From contig QHOM01000057.1 in assembly GCA_003218785.1 (NCBI GenBank), forward strand, positions 1 through 22,454: DNA of 22,454 nucleotides. The letters run 5' to 3'. A program made the position numbers and the translations under genes. This DNA comes from Verrucomicrobiota bacterium (GTDB taxonomy: Bacteria > Verrucomicrobiota > Verrucomicrobiia > Chthoniobacterales > UBA10450). Shown piece after piece: positions 8,354 through 15,759 of the stretch (within the stretch, counting starts at the first letter, position 1; the number at the start of each line of letters is the position of its first letter). The notes below the pieces were generated by a model. The model did not search any database, was not told the DNA's origin, and was given only the letters and a program-made list of their open reading frames with translations.

Positions 8354-9565
8354 ATGGCGCAGGTTCCGATCATCATGCCGCAGCTAGGCGAATCGATCGC
8401 CGAAGCCACCATCGTCGATATCAAAGTGAAGTCCGGCGACGAAGTCGCGGCCGATCAGGAAATTCTCGATGTCGAAACGAACAAGGCCGTCATGGGCGTG
8501 ACCACGCCGTGCAAAGGCAAGATCGACAAAATTACTGTGCAATTGAAGGAAACGTATCCAGTCGGCGCGGTGCTCGGCTACGTGGAAGCGAGCGAGGCAG
8601 ACGCAGCAAGATTCAACAAAGCGGTCCCGGAACCTCCAAAGGGAACTGTGTCAATGGAAATTCCCGGGCGCGAAGAACAGGCTGCTGTCGCAGCACGCCA
8701 GAGGGATGGTGAAGGCGTGAGACGCACTGGCGGGCTGCCCGTTCCTGCCGTCGCAAAAGGCGCCGGATTTTTGTCCCCGCGGATGCGTGCGCGCATGGAG
8801 GAGTTGCAGCTAACGAACGCTGATCTTGCCGGAATTCCTCCGACCGGCGCAGGAAATCGCGTCACAATCAAAGATCTCGAAAATTTTCTGCACAAGATCG
8901 AGAACCAACAGACGGAAGAAGCTTCCGCGATTCGGGCAGGCGTCGCTGATGCGATGCGGCGGAGTTGGGCGCGGCCGCTCTCAACGATCGGTTCGTCAGT
9001 GAATCTCGATCCGGTATTACGGGATCGACAATCGCGCGATTCAAAGCCCGGCCCCGGGCTTTACGCTTTGCGCGCGCTTGCTCTCGCCCTTGCCCAAAAT
9101 CCAAGCGCAGCCGCAAAATTAATCGGCAGCCGCGTTGTACAATCGAACTCCATCGACGTGGGCATCGCGGTCGAAGCCGAGGATGGAATTATGGTGCCGG
9201 TCATTCGTTCCGCTGACAAAACGTCTCTTGCCGATCTTACGGCGAAGTACAAGGAACTTGTCGATATTGCGCGGCAACGACGAATTTCGCCCGACATGCA
9301 AATTGGCGGCATCGCGACTGTTTCAAACTTCGGCACCTTCGGAATGGAATGGGGCACCCCCATTCCATTACCCGATCAAACATTGTTGCTCGGCCTCGGC
9401 GTGGGAAAGAAAGTTCCTTCGTGGGATGAAGATAAAAAAGAGTTTGTTCCCGAGACCGAGGCGCAGATCACGTTAAGTTTCGATCATCGCAGCATCGACG
9501 GCGGCGGCGCGGGTCGTTTGCTCAAACGTGTAATCGAGCTGCTGCAAGATCCAAAAAGACTATGA
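8354..9565 (+). CDS. dihydrolipoamide acyltransferase E2 component
   Basis: 403 residues, starting 6 bases after the E1beta stop. Domains in order are one N-terminal lipoyl domain (about 1-80) with lipoyl-lysine K44 in ETNKAVMGV, a short linker, a peripheral-subunit-binding domain (about 135-178, LSPRMRARMEEL to RVTIKDLENFL), and the catalytic acyltransferase core with DHRSIDG, where H378 and D382 are the catalytic residues. It takes the acyl group from E1 and transfers it to CoA; the cores assemble into the complex scaffold. No E3 (lipoamide dehydrogenase) follows, so that subunit must be encoded elsewhere and perhaps be shared with other complexes. The stop overlaps by 6 bases the converging stop of the membrane protein gene. 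Confidence 0.93.
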   Translation: MAQVPIIMPQLGESIAEATIVDIKVKSGDEVAADQEILDVETNKAVMGVTTPCKGKIDKITVQLKETYPVGAVLGYVEASEADAARFNKAVPEPPKGTVSMEIPGREEQAAVAARQRDGEGVRRTGGLPVPAVAKGAGFLSPRMRARMEELQLTNADLAGIPPTGAGNRVTIKDLENFLHKIENQQTEEASAIRAGVADAMRRSWARPLSTIGSSVNLDPVLRDRQSRDSKPGPGLYALRALALALAQNPSAAAKLIGSRVVQSNSIDVGIAVEAEDGIMVPVIRSADKTSLADLTAKYKELVDIARQRRISPDMQIGGIATVSNFGTFGMEWGTPIPLPDQTLLLGLGVGKKVPSWDEDKKEFVPETEAQITLSFDHRSIDGGGAGRLLKRVIELLQDPKRL

Positions 9566-11857
9566 TTGATTTCCTGGCGGGGCGAGACTCAGCTTGCCTT
9601 GAGCCTGCCGAACGCGAGCCGATGATTGATCGCCCCAACTTGCGCTGACAAATCGTAGCGAAAAGCTAAGCACAACCACCAGAACGGACGCGATGGCTGC
9701 TCCGGTTCCCCAACTCAGCCAATATGGTCGATAGGTCAGAATGAGTCGCCCGTGCGCGCCGGCTGGGACTTCGACAACAGGAAATAATCCGCGATAAGAA
9801 GTCACGGCGAGCTTCTGATTGCTTAATTGCGCCTCATATCCGCGAAAATACGGCCGCGAGAAAGTCAGCAAGGCAGGCCGATCCGCCTTTGGAACATCGA
9901 CATCTACTTCGACGCGATTTCGCAAATCGTTGATTTGTGAAATCGTAGCGGAAGCAAATTGCTCGCTAGACCGCGAAGGAATTGACGCTACCGAGCGCAC
10001 GCGCGCGAAGGGCGCGCCGCGCCGATGAAAGACGCGCCCTTCATCTGTTGAAATGACCAGCTGCCATTCAGAGGCCGGCTGAGGAGCGACATCCAGTTCT
10101 CGCGCCACAACGATCCCGTCCACGCCAAGTCGTGCCAAGCCACCTCCTTCGCCAGCTTGGTTACGAAGTAGATACTTTCCCACTTCGGGATCAATCTCTC
10201 CGTGAACCGTCGTCCCGAATTTACGTGCTATACCCGCAGGCCGGATTGGGCTGTAACCTTTGATGAAGCGAAGCTGTCCCCACATCGATGTGCTCCCCAA
10301 TCGCACAATTTGTCCGACCGATTCCGGTTTTTTTCCCGTACGATATGTCTGCTCGGCCCATAGATAGAGGCTCAGATAAAGGTGGCGCGAATCAAGCGGT
10401 GACGACCTAATCAGTTCTTGCGACAGATTGTATTTCGGGACACCGCAGTTCGGCGGGATGCAAAGATATGTCGAAAGAAACGCCAGAAATGTGATCGCTA
10501 CCGGTACCCATCCGCCAAGTTCGGAATTGCGTAAAAGAAGCTCCAAAAAATACCAAAGCACGGCGAGCCCGAGAAAAATCCAGGTCAACGGAAAAGCATA
10601 GGGGCCGCCCGTTTGAAAGATGGACATCGTTAGGGCTATCAAGATAACGAGTGCGAGCGCTGTTGTAGCCGGTGTCAATGACCCCGGCCATCGGAGAGTC
10701 GACCCCGTACCACGCCAAGTTTGCAGCGCTTCTGCCGCGCAAATTGCGAGAATAAGATGGAAAAATGGAAGCCAGCGAAAACTCCACCGAAACAGCCCCG
10801 CGGCTGGTAGCATCGCGAGCACGAGCACAAGCACGAGCGAGGCCAGCTCCCATTTGATTCGCCTAACGAGCGTGCCACCGCGCCAGATGAATCCAGCAAT
10901 GAGCGCAACGGGAGCAACCAGGCCGCACGCCAATTCCGTCGCGGTATGCGGAATCAGACGTGAGGAGAACATGGTCCATTTCACAGTCCAGTAGGGAAGA
11001 ATTAATCCTGGTAGCGCCGCAGGCGGAACGAGCCATTGCCAATGCTCTGAGGTCGGCTGCAGCTCGCGCGCTGAACCTCGAACGTAATCAAGAATTGCCA
11101 ACCATGCCGGCGCAGAAAGTCCGAACCCGAGAAGGGTGCCGAAAGCCAACGGCAAGATTGACAAGACGTTTCGCGTTTGAGCTAACGACTTGATCGTTAA
11201 CCAGACCAGCAACAGCGCCAGCATAACCACCGCGTAAGGAAAGCCGCCAGTAATGACGAGGTAGACAAAGGGCGCCGGCCAGAGAAATCTCCATTTCGTT
11301 CTTCGTACATCCAACGCGCGCTCCATTCCCCACCATGCCCATGGCAGCCACGCGAAAGCCCCGAGCGCGCCGAACCAATCAGTCGCGCCCCAGCAAATGA
11401 TCCAGCCGTTCAAAGAGGCGACCAGCGCAACCAAGATTGAGAGTGAAATTGAAAATCGACGATCGCGTGCGAGCAAGAATGCGCCGATTGCCAGAACAAA
11501 AAGATGCGTGATGGAAAGAGCGGCTGCCTGTTGCGGAAATGTCAGCGGAAACTTCCAAATCAGGATGACGGCCGCATTCACAAAGACGGAGAACGTGCCG
11601 TACTGAAATTCCCCGGCGAGATTGCCACAGACCCAGGAGTAAGGACTCAGGAGCGGCCAATGGCCTTCGGACCAACTGCGCGCCACATCGGCGAACACGG
11701 GCAGCACCGATATTTCATAATCGTCGTTCCAAAAAACGAGCGGATCATGCCAAAGCAGAATGAGGCAAAATCCGACGATTAGTAGACCGGCTCCGAGTGC
11801 GCCGAAGAAATTTAGCCACCGATTAACACAGATTTTCACAGATGGAGAAAGAGACAA
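9560..11857 (-). CDS. YfhO-like polytopic membrane protein (glycosyltransferase-like)
   Basis: 765 residues with about a dozen predicted membrane segments in the first ~480. An external domain of about 250 residues follows, then a final membrane helix (WGTGAAIASVLVVVLSFSLR). The C-terminal domain carries FSRPYFRGYEAQL, then SYRGLFPVVEVPAGAHGR and LTYRPYW, which match the end of YfhO-family proteins, membrane proteins linked in some bacteria to glycosylation of lipoteichoic acid. Early acidic motif WNDDYE in the first external loop resembles that of GT-C glycosyltransferases. A role in surface glycan decoration is inference. The chosen start is TTG at 11857, preceded 6 bases upstream by AAGGTGA, a good Shine-Dalgarno. 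GTG at 11839 is the alternative. Both lie in a dispersed repeat (see findings). Confidence 0.72.
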   Translation of the reverse strand: MSLSPSVKICVNRWLNFFGALGAGLLIVGFCLILLWHDPLVFWNDDYEISVLPVFADVARSWSEGHWPLLSPYSWVCGNLAGEFQYGTFSVFVNAAVILIWKFPLTFPQQAAALSITHLFVLAIGAFLLARDRRFSISLSILVALVASLNGWIICWGATDWFGALGAFAWLPWAWWGMERALDVRRTKWRFLWPAPFVYLVITGGFPYAVVMLALLLVWLTIKSLAQTRNVLSILPLAFGTLLGFGLSAPAWLAILDYVRGSARELQPTSEHWQWLVPPAALPGLILPYWTVKWTMFSSRLIPHTATELACGLVAPVALIAGFIWRGGTLVRRIKWELASLVLVLVLAMLPAAGLFRWSFRWLPFFHLILAICAAEALQTWRGTGSTLRWPGSLTPATTALALVILIALTMSIFQTGGPYAFPLTWIFLGLAVLWYFLELLLRNSELGGWVPVAITFLAFLSTYLCIPPNCGVPKYNLSQELIRSSPLDSRHLYLSLYLWAEQTYRTGKKPESVGQIVRLGSTSMWGQLRFIKGYSPIRPAGIARKFGTTVHGEIDPEVGKYLLRNQAGEGGGLARLGVDGIVVARELDVAPQPASEWQLVISTDEGRVFHRRGAPFARVRSVASIPSRSSEQFASATISQINDLRNRVEVDVDVPKADRPALLTFSRPYFRGYEAQLSNQKLAVTSYRGLFPVVEVPAGAHGRLILTYRPYWLSWGTGAAIASVLVVVLSFSLRFVSASWGDQSSARVRQAQGKLSLAPPGNQS

Positions 11858-11955
11858 AATCCCTCACCTTCATCCGCTTCCCCTGGGAAAGGAGAGAGGG
11901 TGGGACGAGGAATCGTTTCTCCTGATCTGTGTTTCATCCGTGTTCATCCGTGGCA
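11822..11955. repeat. composite dispersed repeat with imperfect inverted ends
   Basis: The left arm (about 11823-11845, AACACAGATTTTCACAGATG) and the right arm (about 11922-11953, ATCTGTGTTTCATCCGTG) are imperfect inverted copies. They are of the widespread 'ACACAGATGAACACGGATG' repeat type. Between them lies a second repeat type, CCCTCACCTTC (from 11861) to GAGAGGGTGGG, itself partly palindromic. The element spans the gap between the hydrolase stop (11970) and the membrane-protein start and runs into the latter's first codons. It has no transposase. Confidence 0.65.
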
Positions 11956-11969
11956 AGAATGTTTTGAAT

Positions 11970-12926
11970 TCACAGCACCACCGGCTTGCCCTCCGTCATG
12001 ACGAGGATCTTTTCCTCGATGCCGTGTGTGCGCGCGCTTGCGACCAATCGTTGTGGAGGCTCATGAAGCGGTTCAAAGCCGAGGCGAAAAGTCCCGTAAT
12101 GCATCGGAATCAAAGTCTTGGCGCGAAGTTCGAGAAAGGCCTTCACTGCTTCTTCCGGGTTCATGTGAACTTGGCGACCGCTGGGCGCTTCGTAGGCGCC
12201 GATGGGAAGCAAGGCGATATCGATCTTGTAGCGGTCGCCAATTTCTTTGAATCCCGGAAAGTATGCGCTGTCGCCGCAGTGAAAAATCGTGCGGCCGTCC
12301 ACCGCTATGACAAATCCGCCGAAGTCGCGATGCAAGTCTGCGAGAAACCGCGCGCCCCAGTGGTGACATGGCGTGAGCGAAATCTTAAGCGGCCCGAGTC
12401 CCACCGTCTGCCAGTAATCAAGCTCGTGCACAATGTGGAAACCGAGATCGTGCACCAGGTTTCCTACGCCCATAGGCACGACAATGGGTTGATCGGCGGC
12501 GATGCGTCGCAAGGTACGCCGGTCGAGATGATCGAAGTGCGCGTGGGTTACCAAGACGAAGTCAATGGACGGCAGATGATGAATTTCGAAGCCTGGTTGT
12601 TTCAGTCTCTTGATCACCTTGAGCCATTTCGACCAGATGGGGTCGATCAAGACATTGACTTCGTGAGTTTGAACAAGAAACGAGGCGTGCCCGATCCAGG
12701 TGATGCAAATCTCGCCTTCGCGGATTTTCGGAAATTGCGGCGGCGCGTAACCACCGGCGCGTTTGATGAAAAGCGAAGGGATCAGGACGCTGGTGAGAAA
12801 ATTGCGCTTGTGCCAGTCGGCTCGCGGACGCAAGCGGACGCGCGTGGAGCGCTTAGTCCTGGCGCCAGCCTCCGAGGCTTGGCGAACGACATTTCTCCGG
12901 CTCTTCCTTGGAAAACGAATCGGCAC
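11970..12926 (-). CDS. metallo-beta-lactamase-fold hydrolase (UlaG / NAPE-PLD-like)
   Basis: 318 residues. The metal-binding motif THAHFDHLD places H128, H130, D132 and H133. Further ligands are H188/H189 in CHHWGAR, D219 in HCGDS and H276 in PMHYGTF, so the two-metal site looks complete. WIGHASFL at 77-84 is the family's first strand. The order and spacing match the branch containing L-ascorbate-6-phosphate lactonase UlaG and the phospholipase NAPE-PLD, so the activity is hydrolysis of a phosphoester or lactone; substrate unknown. The start used is GTG at 12926. Its first ~12 codons lie in a repeat that occurs again at 13531, and the conserved fold begins only near residue 70, so the start is uncertain. 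Confidence 0.82.
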   Translation of the reverse strand: MPIRFPRKSRRNVVRQASEAGARTKRSTRVRLRPRADWHKRNFLTSVLIPSLFIKRAGGYAPPQFPKIREGEICITWIGHASFLVQTHEVNVLIDPIWSKWLKVIKRLKQPGFEIHHLPSIDFVLVTHAHFDHLDRRTLRRIAADQPIVVPMGVGNLVHDLGFHIVHELDYWQTVGLGPLKISLTPCHHWGARFLADLHRDFGGFVIAVDGRTIFHCGDSAYFPGFKEIGDRYKIDIALLPIGAYEAPSGRQVHMNPEEAVKAFLELRAKTLIPMHYGTFRLGFEPLHEPPQRLVASARTHGIEEKILVMTEGKPVVL

Positions 12927-12975
12927 TTTCGCGAAAGCATATAAGCCTGCCTCAGCGAAGCAAAACCTTTTGCGC
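12891..12975. repeat. 85-bp direct repeat, copy A
   Basis: This stretch is repeated at 13531-13614 with about five substitutions and a one-base gap, so roughly 93% identical by eye. It contains the GTG start and first codons of the hydrolase gene on the minus strand, the palindrome CTTTCGCGAAAG (12926-12937), and ends in the interrupted palindrome GCAAAACCTTTTGC. Confidence 0.8.
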
Positions 12976-13000
12976 TAACCGAAAGCAGTCAGCCATTGGC

Positions 13001-13057
13001 AGGCGACACGCCTTCCCTGGGGTTCGGGGGACGCGCACGCCTGTTTCTTCAGGCGTG
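13001..13057. repeat. hairpin pair of dispersed-repeat type
   Basis: AGGCG-ACA-CGCCT (13001-13013) recurs as a longer version at 13793-13809. It is followed by an 8-bp perfect stem, CACGCCTG (13036-13043) with CAGGCGTG (13050-13057) and a six-base loop. There is no gene support in 12976-13150. Confidence 0.6.
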
Positions 13058-13205
13058 GCATATCTGGGAGCACATAGCTTACGCCTCCGTGTGCACATCA
13101 ATCACGTATCACGCTTAATGAATTTCAGCGAACTCACCGAAGCTGACGAACCTCGGAGCCACGAAACCTCTGCTTGATGCGCACCATCGAGCCTGCTTTG
13201 AGGCA

Positions 13206-13526
13206 ATGGTAGCAGCGGGGCTAATTGAAAACAGTGAGAGAGCTCGTGTCACATGGGAGCGTGACGTGGAAGAGCGTTTTTTTGCCTACAAAGGTGCATA
13301 CGAAAACGTTCATAGACGAGAAGATTTCTCGCTCCGTTGTCTGACTGGCCTTGGTAGTATTGGCTGGCTTTTTTTCCGCTATTTGTTCCCCGGGAAAACC
13401 CCAGACTCACGCTTGGTGATCCTAATGAATGAATTCGGAAGCATCAGGTTCCAAAGCCTAGCTGAGATGGTTAAGTCATTGAAGGCTGCACATGAGCCAA
13501 GACGATGGTGGAAATGTTGGAAATGA
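13206..13526 (+). CDS. hypothetical protein between direct repeats (possibly truncated)
   Basis: 106 residues from the ATG at 13206; I do not recognise the family. The frame stays open upstream to about 13121 (ending LLDAHHRACFEA just before the ATG) and that stretch reads like protein, so the start may be a non-ATG codon further up or the 5' end may be lost. The product is soluble-looking and charged, with one short hydrophobic stretch, LGSIGWLFFRYLF. The base composition is visibly more A/T-rich than in neighbouring genes. It lies between copies A and B of the 85-bp repeat, which is compatible with acquisition or a local rearrangement. It may be a remnant rather than a working gene. Confidence 0.4.
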   Translation: MVAAGLIENSERARVTWERDVEERFFAYKGAYENVHRREDFSLRCLTGLGSIGWLFFRYLFPGKTPDSRLVILMNEFGSIRFQSLAEMVKSLKAAHEPRRWWKCWK

Positions 13527-13530
13527 CAAT

Positions 13531-13614
13531 ATCTCTCCGGCTCTTCCTTGGAAACGAATCGGCACTTTCACGAAGGCATATAAGGCTTCCTCAGCGAAGC
13601 AAAACCTTTTGCGC
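13531..13614. repeat. 85-bp direct repeat, copy B
   Basis: Second copy of the repeat at 12891-12975, in the same orientation. Here the minus-strand frame equivalent to the hydrolase N-terminus (VPIRFQGRAGE) diverges after a few codons and leads nowhere, so copy B carries a start region without its gene. Confidence 0.78.
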
Positions 13615-13626
13615 CGATGCGCTCTT

Positions 13627-13727
13627 TGTCATGTCGAGCGGAGCGAGACATCTTTCAGTGTTCGCCAGGAAAGCGAGGAAGGGAAAATCAAACAGCAAGA
13701 GATTCCTCCACTTCGGTCGGAATGACA
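13627..13727. repeat. MITE-like element with TGTCAT/ATGACA ends
   Basis: 101 bp with perfect outer TGTCAT (13627-13632) and ATGACA (13722-13727) and imperfect extended inverted arms (CGAGCGGAGCGAGACATCT against AGATTCCTCCACTTCGGTCG read inverted). There is no coding capacity. The design matches a very widespread bacterial dispersed repeat of the type TGTCAT..CGAG..GAATGACA. Confidence 0.65.
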
Positions 13728-13792
13728 GATGGCAATCTTGCGAGCAGACTGCAAAAGATGCGACGGTCGTAGACCACCGCTACAGGAGAATT

Positions 13793-13809
13793 GCAGGCGA
13801 CACGCCTGC
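13793..13809. repeat. hairpin GCAGGCG-ACA-CGCCTGC
   Basis: Perfect 7-bp stem with an ACA loop. It is preceded by a CGTAGACCACCGCTACA-type motif and followed by CCCCTACAAC, a repeat unit of the same kind as at 13001. It completes a gene-free mosaic of repeats covering 13527-13868. Confidence 0.6.
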
Positions 13810-13877
13810 CCCTACAACACTGGCTCCCCTACAACTCGGTTGATTGCGTATGAATTCCGCGTTGAGTTGTGCGCGAT

Positions 13878-14765
13878 ATGCGAAACTGGAAAATTCTCGT
13901 TCCTGTCTTTTTGATTTGCTCGGTCGCGTTCGCGATGGAATCACGCTTGCCGTTCAGCACGGTTTTTAAGGGACAGGATCAATTTAATCGGCTGGTTGCG
14001 AAGGCCAAATCCGGGAACTGGAAAGCGCTGCCGATCGGCGAACGGACCGCGACCGTGGGACAGGCACTGGTTGGGACGCGCTACAAACATTTCACTCTCG
14101 AAATCGATAATCGAATCGAGTCACCGTCGGTCAATTTTCAGGGGATGGATTGCTGGACGTTTTTCGAAATCGCGCTCAGCTTCGCCCGGATGCTGAACGA
14201 GCCAGAATCGAATTGGACGCCGGAGCGTCTATTGCATTACATCGAGCTCGACCGTTATCGCGGAGGCCAATGCAGCGGCGAATACCTTTCGCGCCTGCAT
14301 TATTTAGAGGACTGGCTTTACGACAATGACCGCCGGGGTCTCGTGGAAGATCTGACGCGCACTCTCGGCGGCGTGAGCGTGCCGCATTCCGCTGGGGAAA
14401 TGAGCGTGGGCTGGCGGCACTACCGTTATCTCGCGGCGAACCGTTCGCTGCTCGGATCGCTCGCGCGCATGGAAGCGAATGTTTCATCGCGCCCCCTGTA
14501 TGAAATTCCAAAAAACCGCGTCGCCGGAATTGAGTCCAAATTGCACAGCGGCGACATCATCGGAATTATTTCGCGCGATCGAAATGGACTTTATTCGACC
14601 GCGCACGTCGGCCTCGCGTTTCGCACCAACGACGGCGTCCTACATTTTATGCACGCTTCTTCGCCTGGGAATTACGGCCACGTGATCGTGGACGCGCAGC
14701 CTTCGAAATATCTGTATCGCTACCGCTCGGATAGCGGAATTCTGGTCGCACGCCCGCTACGTTAG
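13878..14765 (+). CDS. DUF1460 family protein, secreted N-acetylmuramoyl-L-alanine amidase-like / NlpC-P60-like
   Basis: 295 residues from the ATG at 13878 (a GTG three codons earlier is also open). The signal peptide is MRNWKILVPVFLICSVAFA. The mature protein has the DUF1460 pattern: FQGMDCWTFFE with the candidate catalytic cysteine at C92, a YLSRLHYLEDWLYDN segment, and the later histidine H243 in STAHVGLAF followed by the C-terminal FMHASSPGNYGHV. Cys and His fit a papain-like NlpC/P60 thiol hydrolase acting on peptidoglycan peptides in the periplasm; the enzymatic assignment comes from the family. Its stop overlaps by four bases the stop of the converging HPr gene. The sequence upstream is all repeats, with no clear promoter. 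Confidence 0.85.
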   Translation: MRNWKILVPVFLICSVAFAMESRLPFSTVFKGQDQFNRLVAKAKSGNWKALPIGERTATVGQALVGTRYKHFTLEIDNRIESPSVNFQGMDCWTFFEIALSFARMLNEPESNWTPERLLHYIELDRYRGGQCSGEYLSRLHYLEDWLYDNDRRGLVEDLTRTLGGVSVPHSAGEMSVGWRHYRYLAANRSLLGSLARMEANVSSRPLYEIPKNRVAGIESKLHSGDIIGIISRDRNGLYSTAHVGLAFRTNDGVLHFMHASSPGNYGHVIVDAQPSKYLYRYRSDSGILVARPLR

Positions 14766-15064
14766 ACATCGTCCTCCTCGTGAAATTCCGCGAGCAACTT
14801 CTCTAATTGCTCAAGGGCCTCTTCCGCGTCGACCCCGTGTGCTTCGAGCGTAGCCGTAGCGCCGCAATCGAGGTTAGCCCGGAGAACATCGATGAGACTG
14901 GCAACTGAATATCGTTTTCCTTCTTTCACGATCCAAATTTCCGATCGGAAACTGTTCGCACGTTTAACGAACTGGGCTGCTGGCCGAGCGTGCAAACCGA
15001 GTTTATTGGTGATGCGCACCTCTCGCTGCGCTGAGACGGGCGCCCGTTTTTCACCGAATTTCAT
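14762..15064 (-). CDS. HPr-family phosphocarrier protein (ptsH-like)
   Basis: 100 residues, about a dozen longer than a normal HPr at the N-terminus. Phosphorylatable histidine H25 lies in NKLGLHARPAAQFV, and S56 in YSVASLIDVL occupies the place of regulatory Ser46, exactly 31 residues after the histidine as in classical HPr. It would therefore accept phosphate from Enzyme I on His and could be a target of HPr kinase on Ser. Its ATG overlaps the stop of the ABC permease gene by 4 bases, so it is translationally coupled as last gene of the transport operon. There are no PTS permease genes here. A regulatory use, as in nitrogen-type PTS systems, is inference. Confidence 0.92.
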   Translation of the reverse strand: MKFGEKRAPVSAQREVRITNKLGLHARPAAQFVKRANSFRSEIWIVKEGKRYSVASLIDVLRANLDCGATATLEAHGVDAEEALEQLEKLLAEFHEEDDV

Positions 15065-15759
15065 GCCTGGCTCGTACCCCAGCGGCGATGGAGGAATGTT
15101 TCGATCGGCGAGAAAAAGATTTTATCGGCGAGCAAACCGATGACAACGATCACAAGCATGATCGCGATGACTTGATCCATCGCACTCAACTCGCGGCCGT
15201 AATGGAGAAGTTGGCCGAGGCCGAAGCCGGTAAGGATCGTCACGAAAATTTCCGCTGCCATGAGCGAGCGCCATGCGAACGCCCAACCTTGCTTCATGCC
15301 GCTGACGATGAAGGGAAGCGCGGCTGGCAGGATAACCTTGAACCACATGTGCAAGCGTTTGGACCCCATGGTCAGCGCGGCGCGGCGGTAAATTGGCGGA
15401 ACGTTGCGTACGCCGGTGTCGGTTGCGATGACCACCGACCAGAGCGTTCCCATGACAACCACGAAGAGCATGGCCGCCTCTGTTTGACCGAACCATAGGA
15501 GCGCAAGCGGGACCCAGCAGACGCTGGGCAGCGTTTGCAGGCCAAGCGCCATGGTGCCAATCGTATCGCGAAACAATTTCCAACGCGCGGTTAAGAGTCC
15601 GAGTGGAAGTCCGACGACAAGTCCGATGAGGTAACCGGCGAGCAAGCGGCGCATGGTGATCACCGTTGCCTTTGCCAGAGTTCCGTCCACAGCCGCGTTC
15701 TTCAAATAAAGCAGGAGAAGAACAGCGAAGAATGCAGCCGCTAGAAGAAATCGTTTCAT
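15061..15759 (-). CDS. ABC transporter permease, sulfonate/nitrate/taurine type (SsuC/TauC/NrtB-like)
   Basis: 232 residues with about six membrane segments. The EAA loop that docks on the ATPase reads YRRAALTMGSKRLHMW followed by KVILPAALPFIVSG, typical of the BPD_transp_1 permeases of the SsuC/TauC/NrtB group. It forms the inner-membrane channel with the ATPase encoded just upstream, whose stop overlaps this start by 4 bases. The N-terminus is short compared with many family members (usually about 250-270 residues) but starts with a membrane helix directly. Substrate is not readable from the permease. Confidence 0.9.
   Translation of the reverse strand: MKRFLLAAAFFAVLLLLYLKNAAVDGTLAKATVITMRRLLAGYLIGLVVGLPLGLLTARWKLFRDTIGTMALGLQTLPSVCWVPLALLWFGQTEAAMLFVVVMGTLWSVVIATDTGVRNVPPIYRRAALTMGSKRLHMWFKVILPAALPFIVSGMKQGWAFAWRSLMAAEIFVTILTGFGLGQLLHYGRELSAMDQVIAIMLVIVVIGLLADKIFFSPIETFLHRRWGTSQA

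Noticed and set aside
6309..9565. Calling the operon pdhABC outright
   Set aside because: E1 motifs look closer to branched-chain/acetoin enzymes, so the substrate was left open.
11760..12944. 394-residue plus-strand open frame
   Set aside because: It is antisense to the well-supported metallo-hydrolase gene; the translation has no domain and starts within repeat sequence.
12908..13177. 89-residue plus-strand frame across repeat copy A
   Set aside because: Made of repeat and hairpin sequence with no protein-like composition.
12891..13614. CRISPR array or insertion sequence
   Set aside because: Only two copies of an 85-bp repeat, 640 bp apart, with no spacers, transposase or terminal inverted repeats around the segment.
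14762..15064. HPr as part of a sugar PTS locus
   Set aside because: No Enzyme I or PTS permease gene is adjacent; its partners are ABC genes.
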